Below, piece after piece: positions 10,508-19,613 of a stretch of DNA of 64,000 bases (within the stretch, counting starts at the first letter, position 1; every line of letters begins with the position of its first letter). The stretch lies in the NCBI GenBank assembly GCA_048772705.1, contig JBLWGC010000035.1:124001-188000 (forward strand), in the 5' to 3' direction. Made by a program: the position numbers and the translations under genes. The notes below the pieces were generated by a model. It had not been told where the DNA came from. It searched no databases and saw only the letters and a program-made list of their open reading frames with translations. The stretch is from Leidyana gryllorum EB-2025a. Lineage: Eukaryota > Apicomplexa.

Positions 10508-10770
10508 GAGATCGTGAGTAAATGAAGCTTTGTGCCAGTCATTTGAGGCAGTGGTCAGTTAGTGAAGAGTTCCGTCAGTTACCCAAGCCGACCGGTCTAC
10601 CGGCAGTTCCGATGAGTCCGAGACTTTGAGTCTGGCCGTCATCTTCACTCTGACTTGTCGCACACACCTGTCGTAGTACCGACCACTTTTTGTGGGTCGG
10701 TGTGAAGGAGAGAGAGAGAAAGAGAGAGTGAGCGAGCGTTAAGGCGAGACGTTGATATGTCGTCTTTAGT
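10508..10770. other. Gap with hairpin and purine tract
   Basis: A 263-bp stretch follows the hydrolase stop. Bases 10678-10701 can form a stem (ACCGACC..GGTCGGT plus two further pairs around a one-base bulge) with a T-rich loop. This is followed at about 10707-10737 by a GA-rich run on the plus strand. Together with the 254 bp beyond, this is one of the two longest spaces without a secure gene. The hairpin could be an RNA 3'-end or a non-coding RNA, but nothing proves it. Confidence 0.4.
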
Positions 10771-11025
10771 TTAGTCAGTATTGTTAGTATTGGGAGTGCA
10801 ATTGACCGCGGTGATGACATCGTCGAGGCTTTCCAATATTTCGAAAGCATTCTGACGTCTCAATTGAGGGAGGGTATTCGCCTCTCCTTCTTGTGCGAAT
10901 GGTGCAGTCGGATCCGCTTCTTCACGTTGTCTGACTCCCATTCCGTAGAGACATGCAGCTCGGCACGATGTCGGGTGCGGGCACAATTGGTCCCAGCATG
11001 CAGTTGGGCTAACAGTGTAGAGCAT
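10771..11025 (-). CDS. Small hypothetical protein, 84 aa
   Basis: An ATG-started frame (11023-11025) opens MLYTVSPTACWDQLCPHP and continues TSCRAACLYGMGV, giving a spaced group of four cysteines near the N-terminus. A helical region LRRQNAFEILESLDDVITAV follows. It starts 41 bp from the divergent gene at 11067, a spacing typical of real divergent pairs here. No family recognised. Chance is not excluded at this length. Confidence 0.4.
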   Translation of the reverse strand: MLYTVSPTACWDQLCPHPTSCRAACLYGMGVRQREEADPTAPFAQEGEANTLPQLRRQNAFEILESLDDVITAVNCTPNTNNTD

Positions 11026-11066
11026 CGTCAGTAAGCACCTTCAATGGTGCAGTAGGGATCCTAAAA

Positions 11067-12053
11067 ATGTTGATTTATAGGAATGGTGAATCAGTGATAA
11101 TTTGTGAACTGGGGGCAGCAACAGGACGGACAGCGTCTACACTGGACTATGACCCACAACTCGACCTACGAGGTCCCCCTGTTTTACGTCAGCTAGTTGA
11201 TGGAGTGACTTTTTATCACATAGGATCATCGGCTCCGCCAGATCCGTCTGATCTCAGAGCTCTCTTGGGCTCTGGGTGGCGAGCAGAGGCGGTTGTGCCC
11301 GGTACTCCGACCACGCAAGCGCCTGCGAGCCGAGAGACATTCCTGTCTGACCAGCACCGAACCTTCGAGGACTTTGCAGTGACTGCATCCCGTCCGCCAC
11401 CAACGACGACGACGACGGGTTCCCGAATCCCAGCAGCGGCTCTTCCGAGCCGCACATTGTCGGGTTTGCCATCTTTTGCTCCGACATCGAATTCCCCGCG
11501 GCTTCGGTTGCCTCCACGGTCTATAGCGACGACTGGTCGTCATTCAGTGTCTATGGCGACATTAGGTCGAGAGCATATTGTGACTTTGGTGGACGTATCT
11601 AACAGTGACCGATCGGTTCCTCTGCTGCCGGAGACTGGAATTGAGGCTGGCGAGTATCACAGCATGATTTATACGGGTGATTGGTTCCTTTGCAGTGCAG
11701 TTATAGATGTGAGCGGTCAATATCGGGTTCAGCTGACTCAGTTGGAGGGATTGGAGGGGGCTTTGTGGCGACTGAGGCACTATGAAGGACACTTCACAGC
11801 CACCTTCTGGCCGGCTGGAGACGGCAGTGCGGGAATTGACATCTTGGCGAAGCCCTTCTCGTTCTTTGTCTTCTCCAACAAAGGGGGGAAGGTGTCTTCT
11901 AAGGCCATACACTCCCGGGCTATGCACCACACACGTCGTGCCCTCGAGCACTGTCGATCTGCAGTCAAAGGGGCGGCGAGCAAAGTTGCCAAAGCCGTCA
12001 GAGAAGACGCTGCTGTTTCGGACAAACAAATGCAGGGACTCGTCTCCGTTTAG
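11067..12053 (+). CDS. Hypothetical protein, 328 aa
   Basis: A single-exon frame from ATG 11067. It has a globular-looking N-terminal third, a Pro/Thr/Ser-rich linker (about residues 80-160) and a second structured region (about 165-275) with many aromatic residues, such as GDWFLCSAVIDVSGQYRVQL and HYEGHFTATFWPAG. The end is basic and helical (HHTRRALE..KGAASKVAKAVRED). No signal peptide or membrane span. I do not recognise the fold. Its TAG stop (12051-12053) overlaps the stop of the convergent RBM5-like gene by two bases. Confidence 0.75.
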   Translation: MLIYRNGESVIICELGAATGRTASTLDYDPQLDLRGPPVLRQLVDGVTFYHIGSSAPPDPSDLRALLGSGWRAEAVVPGTPTTQAPASRETFLSDQHRTFEDFAVTASRPPPTTTTTGSRIPAAALPSRTLSGLPSFAPTSNSPRLRLPPRSIATTGRHSVSMATLGREHIVTLVDVSNSDRSVPLLPETGIEAGEYHSMIYTGDWFLCSAVIDVSGQYRVQLTQLEGLEGALWRLRHYEGHFTATFWPAGDGSAGIDILAKPFSFFVFSNKGGKVSSKAIHSRAMHHTRRALEHCRSAVKGAASKVAKAVREDAAVSDKQMQGLVSV

Positions 12054-14518
12054 GAAGCTGTCGATAACTCAGCAACAGGTCTATTGGGGGGAAGAACGTG
12101 TTCCATCCCTGGGAGTGCTTGTGGAAGATCGACTGATTTGGTCACATTGATCTGTCCGAGAATTATTATTGTCAAAATGAATCTCCATTAGAAGCGACAG
12201 ACTCACCTTGTGTATCTCACTCTCCATTTCGTGCTGCTTGAGCTTTTCAATTGATTGGAATTCACGGAGACAATAGAAACATATTCTGTCTTCTTCACTT
12301 TCGTCCGCCCCGCCACCTTCTGCATTCATATAGCCCTCCTCACCACCTCCTCCGGTCGTCTGAGCTTCGATCATCGAACTCTGATGCATTCGGAGCTCTC
12401 GAACCGAAGGCTTTCGGGCGGGGTCCACAATATTGATATTCACACCAGTGTTCACTTCAACCTTCTGCTCACTCTGCCGATCCTGCCATTCCTTCCGATT
12501 CTCCACAGCGATCACAGGCGCTGCCACAGCCTTCGGGGCGGCTACAGCCAACTTGACGGGCCCGTGTCGCTCTTCCATCATCGCCTTTTCTGCCTGAACT
12601 TGTTCTTCGAAACTCATCCTCTCCTTGACTCCTCCGCCTCCAACAGTCCCGCTCCCCGTTCCCGTGGGAGCTTTCGGGGCTGCTTTACTCGCTTTGGCGT
12701 TCGCTGCCAGTTGTCGTGCCTGTGCCAACACACTGGCCACCAACGAAGCGTTTGCCAGTCGCTGCTCGTCCCCAGCTGCCTTTTGCGCCGTTACAGTCTC
12801 GGCCGACGGAGTCACAATGGGCCCTCCGGCGGCCTTCACGGGCGACGTACTCGGCACCGCCGCCACTGCCGGTTGCTCGGCCACTGGATGGGCCCCTTCC
12901 TGTTCGACCGCAATGGCGTGGGTCAATATCAGATCTCCAGTTGGGATATCCAGTGTATAGAACAGACCATCGCTGAGGCAAATTACAGACCACTCCGCTG
13001 CCGACACTTACCGCGTGAAGAAACTGTAGCTGTCGCGCTCTGGAACTTCGTCCGGAAGCAAATATAATTCTTCGTCGGTGTTACTGTGCAGCCCGCAGGC
13101 GCCTTGGAGCAGAATAAAGTCCCGCAAGCCTGGCGCCGGACGACGCAAAAGGTGTTGCAGTTCGAAGGGGCAGTCGGGGGCGGTGACAGATAGGGGGCTG
13201 AAGACAGTGCGAGCGCACCCACAACTTGTGCAGTACCGACAGCTGTCACTCGCCACATTAATCATATTGCACGCGATGCATTGCCACTGCAAAGGAGTCG
13301 TAAACAGGGCTCTGGCCTTTCGATCGGGTCCACGTCTCTGGTGGATGAAGAAAGGGCCGGCGACTGGCAATCCCCATACAGTGGGCCCCTTTCCAGTGCC
13401 CGCCGCCTGGGCTTCTTGCTGCCAGCGCAGAGCCGGGCGCGCCCCAATCATCTCTGTACACTTCCTGGCGTAGACTTCCTCCAATCGGTTGGCTTCGAAG
13501 GGGAAGTCCAGGAAGGCCGGATGCGAAGTCACTCGCGTCAACGGGAACAAATCCACTGGAGCGGCCATAACTTGGTGAACGGTCACTTTGACAGTGCCCC
13601 CATCGACAGTATTAACGTCGATGGTACTCCTATTGGTGGCGAAAGAGGTTGCCGCGTCCACGGAACTGAAGAGTGTCAAACACACACGAACAGTGGTCAC
13701 ACTGGCGTCAGGCGCCGCCTGCGTCCGGGGCCGTGTGACCTCGTGGAAGAAAGGAAGGTGGCGACTACGAACAACGCTCGCCACATTGTCCCACGTATGT
13801 TCGGGAATCTGGAAGAACTTGATCGATACTGGTGGGGAGTGTCCCAAATCAATCGCTAAATCCCGAGTGGTACTCTCCAACTCGGCCTCTGTCACTTCTC
13901 GGTCCAAAGGCAAAGGGAACATCATCACCTAAGATGAGATATACATTGACGGGGGGAAGGGGGGATAAGAGGCTTTTGTGTCTAAGGCCGTCCGCTTACC
14001 ACACGGGAACGTTCTAAGCGCAGATTGCGAAGCGGTACGTGATTACGTTCCTTAGCGTAGCCGCTCCGCCCACCGCTGCTCCAACCTTGAGAGGGACGGT
14101 CACCATCTTCGCTATTGTCTCGCCTACGGCGACGAGACTCATTGCCTCCTCGACGTTGACGGTACCACGCGGTACCCTCGTTCGACGACGAGTGCTGGTG
14201 ATGGCCAGATGCCGTGTCCTCGTGTTGATAATAGAGTCGACTGTCACGGTCGCGGTCTCTATCCCGGTCTCTATCCCGGTCGCGGTCTCTGTCTCTGTCT
14301 CGGTCCCGGTCTCTATCCCGGTCACGGTCCCGGTCGCGGTCTCTGTTGCTGCTGCTGGTGCTCCATCGCTGAGATGGTGCACCGCCGCCTGCCGAGCCAG
14401 AGCCGTCACGGCATGAACTTCGCCCACCACGGCCTCGTATGGTCGATACTCGCGATATACGCTTTTCTTTTTTGGAGTGAATGTACGGGGGTTTGCAGTG
14501 TAGGTTTCAGCCAAGCAT
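12050..14518 (-). CDS. RBM5/RBM10-like splicing factor (RD repeats, RRM, RanBP2 zinc finger, OCRE-like, C2H2); 5' end irregular
   Basis: Exons 14518-14000, 13928-13012, 12972-12207 and 12151-12050. The N-terminal part has about two dozen Arg-Asp dipeptides written with mixed synonymous codons, which marks this frame as coding. A divergent RRM follows (MMFPLPLDREVTEAEL.., LTLFSSVDAATSFATN). Next are a RanBP2-type finger (WQCIACNMI..CRYCTSC), an OCRE-like aromatic segment (SYSFFTRDGLFYTLDIPTGDLI), an Ala-rich helix and a C2H2 finger (CFYCLREF..HEMESEIH). This order is that of RBM5/RBM6/RBM10, spliceosome-associated alternative-splicing factors. The C-terminal G-patch of animal members is absent. 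The only in-frame ATG (14516-14518) is followed at codon 4 by an in-frame TGA, so the true start is unresolved. Confidence 0.75.
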
Positions 14519-14521
14519 TAT

Positions 14522-15265
14522 TCACGCAACAAGCATGGTCTTGTGGTTGACAATTGGGAAGGCCTCCTTGATGGAAGTAGCCAACTTCTTGTCCGACACA
14601 TCCTTGCGGAGCACATCGTTGGGGACACCACCGTTGCCCTTCTTGGCCTTGGAGCTTCTCGGGAAGACAACAACCTTCTCGAGGTAAGCCTTCAGGCGGT
14701 CAACGTTGGCGGTCAGACCCTCCTCGCTACGGTTCTTGCGACGGAGATCGACGGCGATGCCGATAGTGCGGGCAGCGCGGGGAGTCAGCTTGACAGCCTG
14801 CAAGAAAGAAAACGCATAAACCAAAGCCGCCAATACATCAACCGATCGCGTTTTGCACCCTCCACCGTCCACAAGGCTCAAAGAGAATTCGGACCACACT
14901 GAGTGCGAAGCTCAAAAGCACGTCGACAGGTGCACAGAGCACAAACCGAGACACACAAATTAATGACGAACGGTTCAAAACCATTGCCACACGCGATTTT
15001 GTACTAAGGGGAAGATGCTGCTTACCTTAAGCTCTTCGACAGAGAAACCACGGCCAGCGCGGACCTTGAAGTTGTACTTCTGGGTGGGGCAGTGGACGAT
15101 GGGGCGAAGATTATCAATGGGTTTGCCATTGGACTTGGCCACCTTCTCCTGACGGGTGGTCTGTCTGCGGTGCTTGCGGCCAGCCTGATCAAACCAGGTG
15201 CGGACATGACGCTGCCACCATTTGCGGTGGTGGACGTTGGGAACGGCGTTGTTGTGCTTGACCAT
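14522..15265 (-). CDS. RPL13: 60S ribosomal protein L13 (eL13)
   Basis: Two exons (15265-15026 and 14797-14522) give 171 aa. The N-terminus MVKHNNAVPNVHHRKWWQRHVRTWFDQAGRKHRRQ and the block LRPIVHCPTQKYNFKVRAGRGFSVEELK are characteristic of eL13. They are followed by LTPRAARTIGIAVDLRRKNRSEEGL. The conserved helix LKAYLEKVVVFPR is present. The intron (14798-15025) is 228 bp, four to five times the usual size here. The gene is head-to-head with RPS16, start codons 138 bp apart. Confidence 0.95.
14798..15025 (-). other. Unusually long intron (228 bp) in RPL13
   Basis: Donor GTAAGC and acceptor TTCTTGCAG are clear. Most introns in the window are 38-60 bp. Long introns in ribosomal-protein genes often carry snoRNAs, but I could not find a clear C (RTGATGA) plus D (CTGA) pair or an H/ACA fold by eye. 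Nothing else is seen in it. Confidence 0.6.
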
Positions 15266-15403
15266 GGTGTTGCCCTACCCCGTAAAAGGTCCTTCCTTAC
15301 TCCGAAAAACTTCCCAAAACGAAAGCTAAACAATTTTATTCGTTGTGCCTCCCGCTCAAAGAGGCGTTAACTTTTTTTTTGTGCTCCGCCACTCTCGCCA
15401 GCC
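15266..15403. promoter_or_regulatory. Bidirectional promoter between RPL13 and RPS16
   Basis: Only 138 bp separate the two ATGs of these divergent ribosomal-protein genes, so both 5' untranslated regions and promoters must fit here. Visible features are an AT-rich centre (ACAATTTTATTCG), a T10 run at 15371-15380 and pyrimidine-rich stretches near RPS16. No member of the palindrome family is present. Confidence 0.6.
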
Positions 15404-15966
15404 ATGTCCGCCAAACTCGAGCAGCCTGCGGCGTCCAGCTTCAAGAAGACACAGACTTTCGGTCGCAAGGTAAGTTCACTACGTTGATCACCAGTCATAA
15501 ACCGCCATTTTTAGCGCAATGCTGTAGCCGTGGCCACCTGCACTGAAGGTGTTGGCATGATCCGCGTCAACGGAAAGCCCCTTGAGCTCGTCGAGCCCGC
15601 TGAGCTCCGCGTGAAGGCCTTCGAGCCCCTCCTCCTTCTTGGAAGCGATAAGTTCAGCAAGATTAACCTGCGCGTTCGCGTCCGTGGAGGTGGTCACACT
15701 TCTCAGGTCTACGGTAAGCCCTAAGAAAATCAATCTCGCTGCCAACACAACGTTTGTTTGTTCCGTTCGCAGCTATCCGTCAGTCCATCGCCAAAGCGAT
15801 CGTCGCTTACTACCAAAAGAACGTCGATGAGGCCCACAAGAAACTCGTCCGTGACCTCTTGGTTTCGTACGATCGTTCTCTGCTTGTGGCTGATCCGCGT
15901 AGATGCGAGCCCAAGAAGGCCGGCGGTTCTGGTGCCCGTGCCCGTCGCCAGAAATCGTACCGTTGA
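15404..15966 (+). CDS. RPS16: 40S ribosomal protein S16 (uS9)
   Basis: Three exons (15404-15469, 15515-15713, 15773-15966) give 152 aa, close to the usual 146. It contains the uS9 blocks [29 protein letters not shown] and the C-terminal [24 protein letters not shown], whose tail reaches the P-site tRNA in the ribosome. Introns are 45 and 59 bp. Divergent from RPL13, so the two are probably co-expressed. Confidence 0.96.
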
Positions 15967-16039
15967 ATGGATATTTTGCTGGTGTGTTATATGGTGATGA
16001 GGGACAGCTTCGCTTCTATCGCTCTAAAATCCAAAAACT

Positions 16040-16963
16040 ATGCCCACACGATCCAGTTATCGTGGTACTTTCCCTCCACCGGCAGCTACCTCCGCCTGGG
16101 GAGTGAGCCTCAAGACCCCCCGCTACACCCTCCTGCGTGACTCTATCAGCCCGTTGGAACGGCTATACTTTGAGGATTTAGCACCGCCGCCACGGCGCTC
16201 TAAGCGGCACAAGCAGGACGATGTTGTTCACCATGTCCGCAAAGGGTCGACCAAGATAACCAGCCGAGTCTCCCCGGACACGCCCTTTTACGATACGAGC
16301 TTCTCTGTGACCCCCAAGATGACTGACTGTAATGTCAGAATGCTTACGGCTGAATTAGGTCCGACTGACGGCTTGTCCACTGCCGCCAGCACTGCGAGTC
16401 CTGTTGTTCAACCGATGGAAAGCCCGCCATCCGCAATCGTTGAACTTGGATCACTAAGCCCTCTGGCTCCGCAACGACCGGATCCGACTGGAGCGCTGAG
16501 CGCGATCCCTACAGTGCTACCCACACGCCCACCACCCTCAAGTTTGCCGATACAGCAGTCATCGCCCCCGACAGCGTCACAGCCACAGCTGCCCTCCGTG
16601 AATCCTTTGGCACCTATACCGCCCATTCAGACCGAAGATCCTCTATTGGAAACGACCAACGGCAGAATAACTTTGATCAAGCACGTCAGGCGGCGAGATC
16701 GCATGGCCCATCAAGAGCCCACCATGCAATCCGTCCATGGAACAGCCGCCACCACCCATCGTTCCAAGCACTCATTCAAGAAGCGCAAGAGTATTGAATC
16801 AAAGTGCGGAACATCCACTACAAGTACCGAAGAACAACCGCTGCCGCTTTCCCTTGCTGTACCCCCATCTGCCTATATAATGTACAACAGCCGCGTGCCA
16901 TCAGAGTTCAAACCCCCAAAAGCGGCCGGTTCTCGTAGAGTCGGCTGCACCGGAGGCTGTTAG
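16040..16963 (+). CDS. Hypothetical low-complexity protein, 307 aa
   Basis: A single-exon frame from ATG 16040, 73 bp after RPS16. The N-terminus has TFPPPAATSAWGVSLKTPRYTLLRDSISPLERLYFEDL, the only ordered-looking part. The rest is Pro, Ser and Thr-rich with basic patches (RRSKRHKQ, KKRKS), suggesting a disordered nuclear or cytoskeletal protein. It ends GCTGGC. No family recognised. The TAG stop (16961-16963) overlaps the stop codon of the convergent LEO1 gene. Confidence 0.65.
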   Translation: MPTRSSYRGTFPPPAATSAWGVSLKTPRYTLLRDSISPLERLYFEDLAPPPRRSKRHKQDDVVHHVRKGSTKITSRVSPDTPFYDTSFSVTPKMTDCNVRMLTAELGPTDGLSTAASTASPVVQPMESPPSAIVELGSLSPLAPQRPDPTGALSAIPTVLPTRPPPSSLPIQQSSPPTASQPQLPSVNPLAPIPPIQTEDPLLETTNGRITLIKHVRRRDRMAHQEPTMQSVHGTAATTHRSKHSFKKRKSIESKCGTSTTSTEEQPLPLSLAVPPSAYIMYNSRVPSEFKPPKAAGSRRVGCTGGC

Positions 16964-18386
16964 ATATCTTCACTTTCCAGGAAGTTCGCGTCCAATGGCT
17001 ATAAACAAACAACAATCGCAAAACCAGTTTCCTCGAACACACACTTACTGCACAACGCTTCTGCTTGGCTTTCCGATCCAGTTCATCTTTGTTAGCCATT
17101 TCTTCCAAGTGACGTTTCAGGCGCATCTCGGACTCGGCACCCATTTGCACAGTCGTAACTTTCATTTTCTAATGTGCCGTCAACCCCACGCCTGCAACCC
17201 AATTCTCACCTTGGCACCAGATGCCTTCACTGTCTTAGCCTCCAATGCTGCCACTGTAGGAGGCTTAAAGATCCGCCGCTGGTAAATCGTCCCATGCACG
17301 TGATACAAAGGGTTCTGTGGATTGATTGGACAGTCACCTAATCTTTACAATCCCTTCCCCTACCTGACTTGTCTCCACTAGTAATAGAGGAGCCTGCGCC
17401 TGACGCGCGTCCGCGTCGTACTGTCGATCCCCGATGTACAACGAACACGTTCCGTCCGAGTACTCCACCAGTCTTGCATTGGACTGCATCTACAGAGCGA
17501 GTTCGGGACAACAGCAATCTGACGCTCCGTCACACAAGACTCACCGATCCATCTGGCTTCTCCTTCACACGAATGGTATCCAAACTCAACGCCTGGCGCA
17601 ATGCCCTCCTTTCCACATTTGAGCTCTGTGAACACACAATTGGGCTCCGACCCTCATGATCGCACTCACCGCTCCTTGTTCCTGACGCGCAAACTCCTTT
17701 TCGTCAAACGGTTCGTAGTCAACGTTCACACTCAGAGGTAACCCGAATAAGCAGAGCTCTTTGCCCGGAGGATGAGGTGCCGGGGCAGCAACAGGCAGAG
17801 TCACCATGTCCTCGGTGCCCTCAAACTCCAGCATGTCATACTGTCCTCCGGCGTCATCTTGCGCCTCTTCCAACGTCGCATCATCAGAAACGCCACCATC
17901 AGCTGCAGCAGCTGCTTCCGCTTCCAATTCGTCATCATCATCGCCAAAAAGGTCACGAGCAGCTTCCTCCTCTTCCTTTACAACTTCTGCTGCATCCTCC
18001 TCCTCATCCTCCTCGAACAAAGCCCCACTAGGCTCCGGCATCTGCGTTTCCCCCGCTTCAACCCCCGCCATTACAGGTTCTACTTCGGCAGCTTCTATGA
18101 CTGGTGATGAGTCGTCTGCTACGGCTCCATCATCCGCTTCGCTCTTCACTATGGACAAATTAGCGTCAGCAGGCTTATCAGGCTCATCCGGCACTACAGC
18201 ATTATCGCTTCCCGTCGCCGATTGGCCTTCCGGCTCGGCCATGTCCATTGTGCCTTCTTCTGCAGCTGCCAACTCTTCATCGGGCAATTCTGCGGAGTTT
18301 GACTCGGCTTTCAGGCCACCGTCACTTGCGCCTTCTGCAATGTCTAACACTTGCGTGGCTCCGGAGAGCTCGGACTCATCATACAT
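16960..18386 (-). CDS. LEO1: Paf1-complex subunit LEO1
   Basis: Six exons (18386-17670, 17625-17545, 17489-17364, 17314-17210, 17168-17049, 16998-16960) give 395 aa. The first 200 residues are strongly acidic and include DLFGDDDDE, the DLFG motif seen in LEO1. Next comes the LEO1 core: LPLSVNVDYEPFDEKEF, SLDTIRVKEKPDG, NARLVEYSDGTCSLYIGDRQYD, NPLYHVHGTIYQRRIFKPPT, ending AESEMRLKRHLEEMANKDE. LEO1 acts with Paf1, Ctr9 and Cdc73 on elongating RNA polymerase II. The ATG at 18384-18386 is 35 bp from the divergent gene at 18422. Introns are 41-55 bp. Confidence 0.85.
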
Positions 18387-18421
18387 AGACCTGCAAAAAT
18401 TGTTCCACACACGAGACACTC

Positions 18422-19444
18422 ATGTCAGCACGCACAGCTGAGGTGCCAAAAGCTGCAACTACACCCATTGGTCGTGTCAATAGAGCTTTTTTGTTGCGCA
18501 AAGAGGCCATCGAACGCAGAATTAAGGACAAGAAGACCGAGTCACCTATACGGATATGCCGCGGAAATTGTTATAAGCACCCACAACGCGAATGCATCAG
18601 ATTACGACTTCTGAGTACTCAGGATTCTTTGACAGTTCCAAAAGCAGATGATCAAATATCCTTTTACAGCTCAGCCAGTGCCAATGAAAACTGCAACACC
18701 TTCGCCCCTTTGAAAGAATGTGATACTCTTCAACCGGCCCCGCAATCGCAGGTGCCCCCACCAGTTTCCGCACCTCCGATAGATCCACCCCTACCCCCTC
18801 CCAGACGATCCCTGTCAGCAGATCAGCTCCCAACGCCCCCTAAAAAGAAGCCAGAATCGCGACGACCCAGCCTTGTCTCGCTGTTGATCCCAAGGTTCGG
18901 TGGATCCCGCAAATCTGCCGGTGCCTCCCCCCAGGCGCCGCCGGTGGCTGATCAGTCATCTCCAAAGCCCGTTTCTCAGGAGAGCCGGCGCAGTGAGGGC
19001 GATCCTCCAACGTTATGCCCACGAAGTCGTCAATCTCCTATTGAAGTGTGGCGGAAATTGGAGCAAGGGAGCTTAGTGGAACGGAGCACGCAGACCGCTG
19101 GAGTTACCACTCTGATGGTCCCCGAGCTGCCACATCCAAGTCTAGGGGAGAAGCGGCGACAGTCCTTTACCATGTCAGAGGACAAGCAACTTCCTCCAAC
19201 TCCTCATTTCGCCAAGCCAAGAGGCGCGACATCACGGCCTTCGATCTCTAGCAGGCCCTCAATACCATCTGAAAGGCTGACAACGCCTGTACCATCCCGG
19301 CCTCGGGACCGCCAGCAGCAACCTGCTGGCGGGCTGGCGCAACGCGGGGTTCGGCAACAATTAGGCTCGACACCGAGTTTCAGATCAGCTGTGTTGACAC
19401 GCGCGCGAGCTCGTCAAGATGCTGCCACTGGAGCCGGTCAGTGA
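18422..19444 (+). CDS. Hypothetical Pro/Ser-rich protein, 340 aa
   Basis: A single-exon frame from ATG 18422. A short basic N-terminal region (AFLLRKEAIERRIKDKK) and six cysteines within the first 105 residues (for example CRGNCYKHPQREC) are followed by a long disordered part. This part is rich in proline and serine (PPPVSAPPIDPPLPPPRRS, SRPSISSRPSIPSE). The polyproline runs could bind SH3, WW or profilin-type partners; that is inference. It shares a 35-bp divergent gap with LEO1. No known domain. Confidence 0.65.
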   Translation: MSARTAEVPKAATTPIGRVNRAFLLRKEAIERRIKDKKTESPIRICRGNCYKHPQRECIRLRLLSTQDSLTVPKADDQISFYSSASANENCNTFAPLKECDTLQPAPQSQVPPPVSAPPIDPPLPPPRRSLSADQLPTPPKKKPESRRPSLVSLLIPRFGGSRKSAGASPQAPPVADQSSPKPVSQESRRSEGDPPTLCPRSRQSPIEVWRKLEQGSLVERSTQTAGVTTLMVPELPHPSLGEKRRQSFTMSEDKQLPPTPHFAKPRGATSRPSISSRPSIPSERLTTPVPSRPRDRQQQPAGGLAQRGVRQQLGSTPSFRSAVLTRARARQDAATGAGQ

Positions 19445-19613
19445 AATTAATTGCTGAAGTTCGTTTACTCGCATTGCTGTCTCAACAATTGCTTTGTTCG
19501 TTGCTGATTGTTTATTTGACTAATGGTATATGAGTCATGTTATGTTATGGTGATTTTTTATATAACACAGCGCATGGGGTTGGCGCAGATTTAAAAACTG
19601 GACACTACTGGTG

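Noticed and set aside
10600-10650. Hammerhead-ribozyme-like text (GATGAGTCCGAGA with nearby stems)
   Set aside because: The core CTGANGA and the GAAA strand are not both present and the helices do not close, so this is chance similarity.
14150-14514. Reading frame rich in Thr/Glu (ETATGT type) over the RD region
   Set aside because: It begins at TTG, has a stop just upstream, and is a frame-shifted reading of the Arg-Asp repeat.
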